From positions 62,001 through 126,000 of the forward strand of contig NZ_LFLS01000008.1 of the NCBI RefSeq assembly GCF_001189915.1: DNA of 64,000 nt. The letters are read 5' to 3'. The translations under genes were made by a program, and so were the position numbers. Of this stretch, positions 57,859 to 64,000 are shown piece after piece. Below the pieces are notes generated by a model. It was not told the DNA's origin. It searched no databases and saw only the letters and a list, made by a program, of their open reading frames with translations. The first letter of the stretch is position 1. Each line of letters opens with the position of its first letter. This stretch comes from Herbaspirillum autotrophicum. GTDB taxonomy: Bacteria; Pseudomonadota; Gammaproteobacteria; Burkholderiales; Burkholderiaceae_D.

Positions 57859-60300
57859 TTATTTTCCCGGCACCAGCATGATGCGTTCGACCGTGGCCTG
57901 CTCCACGGCGGCACGGGAATACAGCAGCGGGAAATATTCGCCATTGAGCCACTTGTCGGCCAGATCGCGATAGTGCTGGCTGTCCGGATCTCCCGATTGC
58001 CCCGGTGAATTGACCACCTTCGAGTTATCCCAATTGCCGACATCCACCACGACCCGGAATGACGGGCCGTTGGTCTGACGGAAATCGCTGGCGCGATAGG
58101 TCGATTGATTCGGCGAATACGCGCCGCCGTGCTTGGGCAGCGGCCCGACATTCAGTTTGGCGCGGGTCGCGTCATCCACCACGGCTGCCAGCGGATGCTC
58201 CATCAGGTTGTGGTGCAGCTTGCCCCACTGCCATTGTGCCGGATCATCACCTTGCAGCTTTTTCATTTCGGCATAGGCGGCAGCGAGACTGTCGAGCATT
58301 ACCTTGTTGCGCCTGGCCACGGCGTCATCACCAAAGCGGCTCGCCGGCTGTTCCAGCGTGTCGAGCACCACTGCCACATCGGGCGCCCCCATGGCGTCGG
58401 CGGCGGCCTTGGTCAATACCGCCTGCTTGAAGGCCTGGCCCAGATGGCGGCTGAGCCAGACTTCATACAAGGCGGCTTGCGGCGAATCGGCGCGCTCAAC
58501 AAAATCCCAGCCATCAAACAAGCGTAATGCCGCCTGGGTCTGCGCGTCATCGGAAGACAATGGTTTGAGCAAGGTTACCAGGCGCCGTGCCGGAATCGCC
58601 AGATCGTCGTTTTGCAAATGCATGGAATCTTCCAGCGAGACCTTGTCCAGACCCGACAAAACTTCACTGATGCGCAAGAAGCGCGACGGATTGGTCCATT
58701 CAAAACCCAGCTTGCGCTCGCGATACGGATAGTTGTCCGGCAGATTCATTTGATTGGCCGAGGCAAACCAGCCTTGCTTCGGGTTATAGGTAAACGGCAA
58801 CTGATCGCCGCGCCAGAATCCGGCCCATTCATACCGGCCATCACCCGGCACCGGCAGCAGGCCATCCCAGTTCGGTCGCTTCGGCGCCAGTCCGCCCGGC
58901 ACCCAGCCGATATTGCCTTTGACGTCGGCATACACCTGATTTTCGGTCGGCGCGCCCCAGTTCAGCATGGCGCGGCGGAACGACGAAAAGTTTTTGGCGC
59001 GCATGTAGTCGATGCTGCCGAAGTACGGCGACATGCCCGGCTCCATCCAGCCCGAACGCACGGCAAAGGCGCGCTTGCCATCACTGTAGATGAGCGGGCC
59101 GTGGCGCGTGAAGCGCAGTTCGGCATCCACCGTTGCGCCGCTCTTGACCGCAATCGGTTCGCGCAAGGTCTTGAAGGTTTCCCAACGGCCTTTGTATTTG
59201 TACTGATTCGGGTTTTCCGGATTCAATTCATAGACATACAAATCTTCCTGATCGATATTGAAAATCGTCAGACCGAAGGCAATCGTGCCATTGTGGCCGA
59301 TGGAAATGCCCGGCAAGGCCGGTTCGCCGGCACCGATCACGTTCAGGCCGGGGGCATTGATATGCGCGATGTAACGCAGCGACGGAGCCGAATAAGCGCG
59401 ATGCGGATCATTGGCCATGATGGCGCGGCCGGTGGCTGATTTCGAGGGTGCGATCACCCAGTTGTTGCTGCCTTCGGTGGTTTCTTCCGGGTTATCAGCG
59501 GCGGCAATCCGGATCGTTTCGGTGACATCGCCGCTGCCATCGGCGTTCGCGGTCAGGCTTTCCTTGGTGATCCTGACGCCTTGCGTGGCCAGCGTGAACA
59601 CCTTCAGCAAATCGGCCGGCAGGCAGGGATCCAGCCCTTGCGGCATCTGCGCTTCCCATGCCGGTGTCAGACCGAAACGCACTTCATCCGACTTCAGATC
59701 GGCCTGGCATGCCACCTTGGCGCGCGCCACTTCGCTGGTCAGGTTGCGTGTCAGGCCATGGCTGCGAATCCGCACCACGTCTTCGGCCTGCCATTTGGCC
59801 GGTGCATAGCCGAGCTGGCGAAACTCGAATGGCAAGCGGGCCGGATCGGCATTGACGTAATCGATATAAGCGTTGATGCCGGCAACAAACGAAGTCGCTA
59901 CCCGTTTGGCATTCTTGCCGTAGGCATGCCATTCGCGCTGCATGTTGCCGCGGTACAGAAACAGGCGCGTGGCCTTGTCTTGTTCGAGGTAAGCCGGACC
60001 GAACACCGCCGACAATTCGCCGAGACCGCGACGCCGCCACAAATCGATCTGGAACAAACGGTCACGCGCCGCATTGAAACCCTGCACAAAAAAGACATCA
60101 TCCTGACTGGCGGCATACATATGCGGTACACCCCAGGTATCGATCAGGATTTCAGCCGGTTTGTGCAAACCCGCCACCTGCAGCAGCAGCGACTTGTCCG
60201 CCGCCACCGTATCGGCAGCCAGCGCCGGCGCGCTGAGCAAAGGTACCAGGGCCATGCCGGACAACAGCAAGGCTGCGGGCAAGCGTTTCAACATCATCAT
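57859..60300 (-). CDS. Penicillin acylase family (Ntn-hydrolase) protein
   Basis: I set the start at ATG 60300, where AGGAGA precedes the codon by 7 bp and a signal peptide follows (LLLSGMALVPLLSAPALA). The earlier frame overlaps queG and is not protein-like. The ~813-residue precursor carries the alpha subunit, a spacer, and the beta subunit starting at the catalytic Ser of EGSNNWVI, where self-cleavage should occur. Such periplasmic enzymes cleave amide-linked acyl groups, including penicillin G and acyl-homoserine lactones. Which applies is open. Confidence 0.9.
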   Translation of the reverse strand: MMMLKRLPAALLLSGMALVPLLSAPALAADTVAADKSLLLQVAGLHKPAEILIDTWGVPHMYAASQDDVFFVQGFNAARDRLFQIDLWRRRGLGELSAVFGPAYLEQDKATRLFLYRGNMQREWHAYGKNAKRVATSFVAGINAYIDYVNADPARLPFEFRQLGYAPAKWQAEDVVRIRSHGLTRNLTSEVARAKVACQADLKSDEVRFGLTPAWEAQMPQGLDPCLPADLLKVFTLATQGVRITKESLTANADGSGDVTETIRIAAADNPEETTEGSNNWVIAPSKSATGRAIMANDPHRAYSAPSLRYIAHINAPGLNVIGAGEPALPGISIGHNGTIAFGLTIFNIDQEDLYVYELNPENPNQYKYKGRWETFKTLREPIAVKSGATVDAELRFTRHGPLIYSDGKRAFAVRSGWMEPGMSPYFGSIDYMRAKNFSSFRRAMLNWGAPTENQVYADVKGNIGWVPGGLAPKRPNWDGLLPVPGDGRYEWAGFWRGDQLPFTYNPKQGWFASANQMNLPDNYPYRERKLGFEWTNPSRFLRISEVLSGLDKVSLEDSMHLQNDDLAIPARRLVTLLKPLSSDDAQTQAALRLFDGWDFVERADSPQAALYEVWLSRHLGQAFKQAVLTKAAADAMGAPDVAVVLDTLEQPASRFGDDAVARRNKVMLDSLAAAYAEMKKLQGDDPAQWQWGKLHHNLMEHPLAAVVDDATRAKLNVGPLPKHGGAYSPNQSTYRASDFRQTNGPSFRVVVDVGNWDNSKVVNSPGQSGDPDSQHYRDLADKWLNGEYFPLLYSRAAVEQATVERIMLVPGK

Positions 60301-60373
60301 CTTTTGTCTCCTGTCGGGTATCAATCCCGTGGTATTTGCGGCCTTCATGCCGTCTTGCGCGGCTCGGCCAAAT

Positions 60374-61456
60374 TCAATTCTGCTGCATATGCTGTTGCAG
60401 TGCCCACTCCACATGTTCACGTACGATAGGCGAAGGATGGCCGGCGCGCAATCGCAAAGCTTCGACAATTTCCGCTTGTCCCTTATGGGTCGATGCCGCA
60501 TTGCCGAGACCGACCGCCATGTTGCGCAGCCAGCGTTCATGGCCGATGCGGCGAATCGCGCTGCCTTCGGTATTGCGGCTGAAGTCGTCTTCACTCCATC
60601 CCAGCAATTGCACCAGCGACGCCTGATCCAGTCCGTGGCGCACATCAAAATCCGGCAAGCCGGTGTTTTGCGCGAATTTATTCCATGGGCAATATAGCTG
60701 ACAATCGTCGCAGCCGTACACGCGATTACCGATCAGGCTGCGCAATTCCAGCGGAATGCTGCCTTTGAGTTCGATGGTCAGATAGGAGATGCAGCGCCGC
60801 GCATCCAGTTCATAGGGCGCGACAATCGCCTGGGTCGGGCAGATATCGATGCAGGCGCTGCATTGACCGCAATGCGATCCGACCGCCTCATCGACCGGCA
60901 GCGGCAGGTCGGTAAACAATTCGCCGAGGAAAAACATGGAACCGGCTTCGCGGTTGAGCAGCAAAGTGTGCTTGCCGCGCCAGCCGAGGCCGGCCTTCTC
61001 GGCCAGCGCCACTTCCATGACCGGGGCGGAATCGGTAAACACCCGGTAGCCGAACGGGCCGGTTTCGGTTTCAATGCGGCTGGCCAACTGTTGCAGGCGG
61101 GCACGCAAGACCTTGTGATAGTCGCGGCCGCGGGCATAAATCGAAATCACCGCAGCCGAGGCATCATCGGCGCGCACCTGTTCGCGGCCGCGCCAATCGC
61201 CATCACCGTTACGCGGCAGATAAGGCATGCGCGCGGTAATCACGCGCACCGTGCCCGGCACCAATTCGGCAGGACGGGCGCGCTTCATGCCGTGGCTTGC
61301 CATATAATCCATCTCACCGTGATAGCCCTTGTCGAGCCAGGCTTGAAATCCGGCCTCGCGGTGCGACAGGTCGACGTCGGTGATGCGAATATCGGCGAAG
61401 CCGAGTTCGCGTCCCCAGGCCTTGATGGTGACGGCAAGTGCAACCAGATCAGTCAT
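60374..61456 (-). CDS. queG: Epoxyqueuosine reductase QueG
   Basis: The 360-residue protein holds two 4Fe-4S sites: CGQCSACIDICP and CDDCQLYCPWNKF. The N-terminus is the cobalamin-binding part (WGRELGFADIRITD, HGEMDYMASHG). It converts epoxyqueuosine to queuosine in tRNA, the last step of Q synthesis. It is divergent from tsaE, with 35 bp between starts, so the two promoters must overlap. Confidence 0.95.
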   Translation of the reverse strand: MTDLVALAVTIKAWGRELGFADIRITDVDLSHREAGFQAWLDKGYHGEMDYMASHGMKRARPAELVPGTVRVITARMPYLPRNGDGDWRGREQVRADDASAAVISIYARGRDYHKVLRARLQQLASRIETETGPFGYRVFTDSAPVMEVALAEKAGLGWRGKHTLLLNREAGSMFFLGELFTDLPLPVDEAVGSHCGQCSACIDICPTQAIVAPYELDARRCISYLTIELKGSIPLELRSLIGNRVYGCDDCQLYCPWNKFAQNTGLPDFDVRHGLDQASLVQLLGWSEDDFSRNTEGSAIRRIGHERWLRNMAVGLGNAASTHKGQAEIVEALRLRAGHPSPIVREHVEWALQQHMQQN

Positions 61457-61491
61457 TAATCAAACTCGAACAAACACAAATCAACATTATC

Positions 61492-61977
61492 ATGCAGCCC
61501 TACCATACCCATTTGCAGGACGAGGCCGGCACCAACGCACTGGGCGCGGCGCTGGCGCGGGTGCTGACGCCCGGCCTGACGCTCCATCTGCATGGCGATC
61601 TGGGTGCCGGTAAAACTGCGCTTACGCGCGCCTTGCTGCACGCGGTCGGCTATGCCGGGCGGGTAAAAAGCCCGACTTACACGCTGGCCGAGCCTTACGC
61701 GATACAGCTGGCAGATCGCATGGTAACTCTTATCCACTTCGATCTGTACCGGATGGCGGGCCCGGAAGAGTTTCTGGATGCCGGTTTTCGTGAACATTTC
61801 AATGAAAACAGTATCTGCATCATCGAGTGGCCGGAAAAGGGAGCACCATTGTTGCCCCCTCCCGACATACTCATTTCGCTAACGGTTGCAGGGCACGGTC
61901 GTGATGTAGAATTACGAGCGTTGTCTGACAAGGGTCATCAATGCCTCGCTCGACTGAAATTCGCTCCAAATCTCTAA
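61492..61977 (+). CDS. tsaE: tRNA t6A biosynthesis ATPase TsaE
   Basis: I set the start at ATG 61492 (MQPYHTHLQDEAG); an upstream start would overlap queG. The ~161-residue protein has Walker A GDLGAGKTALTR, the threonine-bearing SPTYTLAEPY and IEWPEKG. It supports the TsaD/TsaB complex by ATP hydrolysis. Its last 37 bp overlap the amidase gene. Confidence 0.95.
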   Translation: MQPYHTHLQDEAGTNALGAALARVLTPGLTLHLHGDLGAGKTALTRALLHAVGYAGRVKSPTYTLAEPYAIQLADRMVTLIHFDLYRMAGPEEFLDAGFREHFNENSICIIEWPEKGAPLLPPPDILISLTVAGHGRDVELRALSDKGHQCLARLKFAPNL

Positions 61978-63272
61978 GCTCCAAAACCCGCCGCACCATC
62001 CTCAAGGCTGGCGGTACGCTCCTCGTTTCGGTTCTGACGCCTTTGCCTGCCTTTGCTTCGCAAATCCTGGCGGTACGTGTCTGGCCGTCTGATGACTATA
62101 CCCGCGTCACGCTCGAAAACGACAGTGATCTCAAGGTCACCCATTTCGTGGTCAAGGACCCGGAACGGCTGGTGGTCGACATCGAAGGCATTGATCTCAA
62201 CACCACGCTCAAGGATCTGGTGGCCAAGATTCAACCGAACGATCCCTACATCAAGCAAGTCCGGGTCGGGCAAAACCGTCCGAGCGTGGTGCGGCTGGTG
62301 TTCGATCTCAAGGATGAAATCAAGCCGCAGGTGTTTACGCTGGCGCCGGTGGGCGAGTACAAATACCGTTTTGTGATTGACCTGTATCCGGCCAATCCGC
62401 CGGATCCGATTGCCGCCCTGATCCAGAAAGGCGACTGGCCGCGCGATCAGCAAAGCGAAGTCAAACCGCCGCTGGCTGAAGCCAAGCCGGTGCCGGCACC
62501 GGCACAGCAGCCGGAACCGCCGGTGGCCAAGGCCAATCCGAATGAACCCAAGCTGCAATTGACGCGCATGATCACGATTGCGCTCGATCCCGGCCATGGC
62601 GGCGAAGATCCGGGCGCCATCGGCAGCCGCGGCAATCGCGAAAAGGATGTGGTGCTGTCGATTGCCAAGCGGCTCAAAAAGAAGATTGAAGAACAGCCGA
62701 ACATGCGCGTGATGCTGACGCGTGACGCCGACTTTTTCGTGCCGCTCGGCATGCGCGTGCAAAAGGCGCGCAAGGTGCAGGCAGATCTGTTCATCTCGAT
62801 TCATGCCGACGCTTTCGTGCAACCGACCGCGCGCGGCTCATCGGTATTCGCCTTGTCGGAAAAAGGCGCCAGCTCCACCGCAGCGCGCTGGCTGGCCAAC
62901 AAGGAAAACTCGGCCGATCTGATCGGCGGCGTCAACATCAAGACCCATGACCGGCAACTGGCCAGCGTCTTGCTCGATTTGTCGACCACCGCCCAGATCA
63001 ACGACAGCCTGCGCATCGGCAAGGCCGTGCTCAATGAAATCGGCGGCATCAACAAGTTGCACAAGGGTGCAGTTGAACAAGCCGGCTTTGCCGTGCTGAA
63101 AGCGCCGGACATTCCCAGCATCCTGATCGAAACCGCGTTCATCTCGAATCCGGAAGAAGAAGCCAAGCTGACCGACAACGCTTATCAGGATGACATGGCC
63201 GATGCCATCATGACCGGCATCAAGAAGTATTTCTCCAAAAATCCGCCGCTCGCCAAGAACCGCATGACCTGA
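61941..63272 (+). CDS. amiC: AmiC-type N-acetylmuramoyl-L-alanine amidase (Tat-exported)
   Basis: The 443-residue protein opens with a twin-arginine-like signal (TRRTILKAGGTLLVSVLTPLPAFA). An N-terminal AMIN domain follows (residues ~43-140), then a Pro/Ala-rich linker and an Amidase_3 zinc domain with ALDPGHGGEDPGAIG, the distal histidine in ISIHADAF and the glutamate in LIETAFISNPEEE. It splits peptidoglycan at the septum during cell separation. The start lies inside tsaE (37-bp overlap), indicating coupling. Confidence 0.94.
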   Translation: MPRSTEIRSKSLSSKTRRTILKAGGTLLVSVLTPLPAFASQILAVRVWPSDDYTRVTLENDSDLKVTHFVVKDPERLVVDIEGIDLNTTLKDLVAKIQPNDPYIKQVRVGQNRPSVVRLVFDLKDEIKPQVFTLAPVGEYKYRFVIDLYPANPPDPIAALIQKGDWPRDQQSEVKPPLAEAKPVPAPAQQPEPPVAKANPNEPKLQLTRMITIALDPGHGGEDPGAIGSRGNREKDVVLSIAKRLKKKIEEQPNMRVMLTRDADFFVPLGMRVQKARKVQADLFISIHADAFVQPTARGSSVFALSEKGASSTAARWLANKENSADLIGGVNIKTHDRQLASVLLDLSTTAQINDSLRIGKAVLNEIGGINKLHKGAVEQAGFAVLKAPDIPSILIETAFISNPEEEAKLTDNAYQDDMADAIMTGIKKYFSKNPPLAKNRMT

Positions 63273-63564
63273 AGCATGCCCTGAGTCGCCCCGCGCGACT
63301 CCGGAACTCCCCGGCATTATCAACAAGGAAACATTTCGGCGTCAGCGCAACGGCGATGCCGGTTTGTCTCCGTTGCCCTGCCCCTGCAACGCCGAAAGTT
63401 CTTCCGCCACCGCGCAAATGGTGCACTATCGATACTGCTGCACGCCGCTGCATAGTCCGTTTCGTCCGCCCGGAGAAATGCGCTTCATCAAAAATACTCT
63501 CCGCAAAATACACACCGGCCAGACGCAAATTGTTCGCTTCCATTTAACCGCAAGGGGGAATCAA
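63273..63564. other. Gap before chemoreceptor gene
   Basis: These 292 bp separate amiC from the receptor gene. No coding frame has an RBS, and no clear promoter was seen. Confidence 0.35.
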
Positions 63565-64000
63565 GTGAAAATTTCCAATATCAGCATCAGTTTGCGTCTC
63601 TGGCTCGGCTTCGGTTTGCTGATGCTGTTGCTGGTCTCCATGGCAACACTTGGCATCAACCGGCTGGCCAGCCTCGAGCACCAGATGGAAGATGTCATCA
63701 AGGACAAATATCCCAAAACCGTGGTGGCCGGCGACCTCATCGATCAGCTCAATCTGGTGGCGCGCTCGGTACGCAATATCCTGTTGCTGAAAGACCCGCG
63801 ACAAATCAAGAGTGAAGCCGATCGCATCACCGGTGCCGAACTAGCCACTCGGGAAGGTTTGCAGACCCTCGACAAGACACTGACGGATGACACCAGCCGC
63901 AGCATGCTGGCAGCGGTGCTGACGGCGCAAAAAAACTATCTGGTAAAACGCGATCAGGTGCTCGCGATGATGGCCGAGGGCGCCAAGGAGCAAGCCATCG
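63565..64000 (+). CDS. Methyl-accepting chemotaxis protein, N-terminal part
   Basis: A frame starts at GTG 63565 with AAGGGGG about 7 bp upstream and stays open to the right edge (145 residues). It begins with a membrane span (LRLWLGFGLLMLLLVSMATLG) followed by a long helical region (INRLASLEHQMEDVIKD) of the four-helix-bundle (4HB) receptor type. The HAMP and signalling domains would lie outside the window. The ligand is unknown. Confidence 0.85.
   Translation, partial: MKISNISISLRLWLGFGLLMLLLVSMATLGINRLASLEHQMEDVIKDKYPKTVVAGDLIDQLNLVARSVRNILLLKDPRQIKSEADRITGAELATREGLQTLDKTLTDDTSRSMLAAVLTAQKNYLVKRDQVLAMMAEGAKEQAI

Overview
The window is chromosomal DNA of a betaproteobacterium. The rpsU-yqeY-dnaG-rpoD order, the trxA-rho pair, a TRAP transporter beside a DctS/DctR pair, the AddAB-type nuclease and the protein sequences themselves point to Burkholderiales, most likely Oxalobacteraceae (Herminiimonas/Collimonas/Janthinobacterium-like). 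That placement is inference from gene content. Most of the window is a compact, moderately GC-rich core genome. One block, about 6.0-19.0 kb, is visibly AT-richer and carries accessory genes.

Region 1 (1-5.85 kb) is an amide module. A large minus-strand gene, cut by the left edge, encodes an NCS1-type permease fused to a Cys-rich segment and a hybrid histidine kinase. Divergent from it lie formamidase (fmdA), an FmdB-type zinc-ribbon protein and an AmiS/UreI-type amide/urea channel. The layout suggests the permease-kinase senses the substrate of the divergent genes.

Region 2 (6.0-19.0 kb) looks like a genomic island at the tRNA-Ile(CAU) gene. The intact tRNA is at 19025-19103 (minus). A degenerate copy of its 3' half lies at 5974-6018 in the same orientation, next to a hairpin whose core resembles the tRNA terminator. 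Between them are an FGE-fold protein lacking the catalytic cysteines, a small HTH regulator, and a type I restriction-modification locus ordered hsdM-hsdS-prrC-hsdR. The PrrC homologue keeps the R-x3-E-x31-H spacing of anticodon nuclease, and hsdS has a three-unit 12-bp repeat of the TAEL kind. A frameshifted GTPase and two unknown proteins follow. No integrase was found, so the island is probably fixed or decayed.

Region 3 (19-24.7 kb) is tRNA-Ile2 plus the macromolecular-synthesis cluster rpoD, dnaG, yqeY and rpsU (all minus), with internal promoter and attenuator candidates. Region 4 (24.7-35 kb, minus) holds a BaiN-type flavoprotein, YbdK, a cation:proton antiporter and the AddB/AddA helicase-nuclease. 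Region 5 (35-41 kb, plus) holds trxA, rho, rpmE2, an ArnT-like GT39 protein and a MATE exporter. Region 6 (41-49.7 kb) holds an MHYT-GGDEF-EAL protein, a paralogue of the island HTH regulator, ybiB, tsaD, plsY, ybaK, xerD, an O6-alkylguanine-DNA alkyltransferase and a VOC protein.

Region 7 (50-57.8 kb) is a C4-dicarboxylate-type TRAP transporter (dctM, dctQ, dctP), the divergent DctS/DctR two-component system, an AEC carrier and an IPNS-like dioxygenase. Region 8 (57.8-64 kb) holds a penicillin-acylase-family hydrolase, queG, tsaE, an AmiC-type amidase and the start of a chemoreceptor cut by the right edge.
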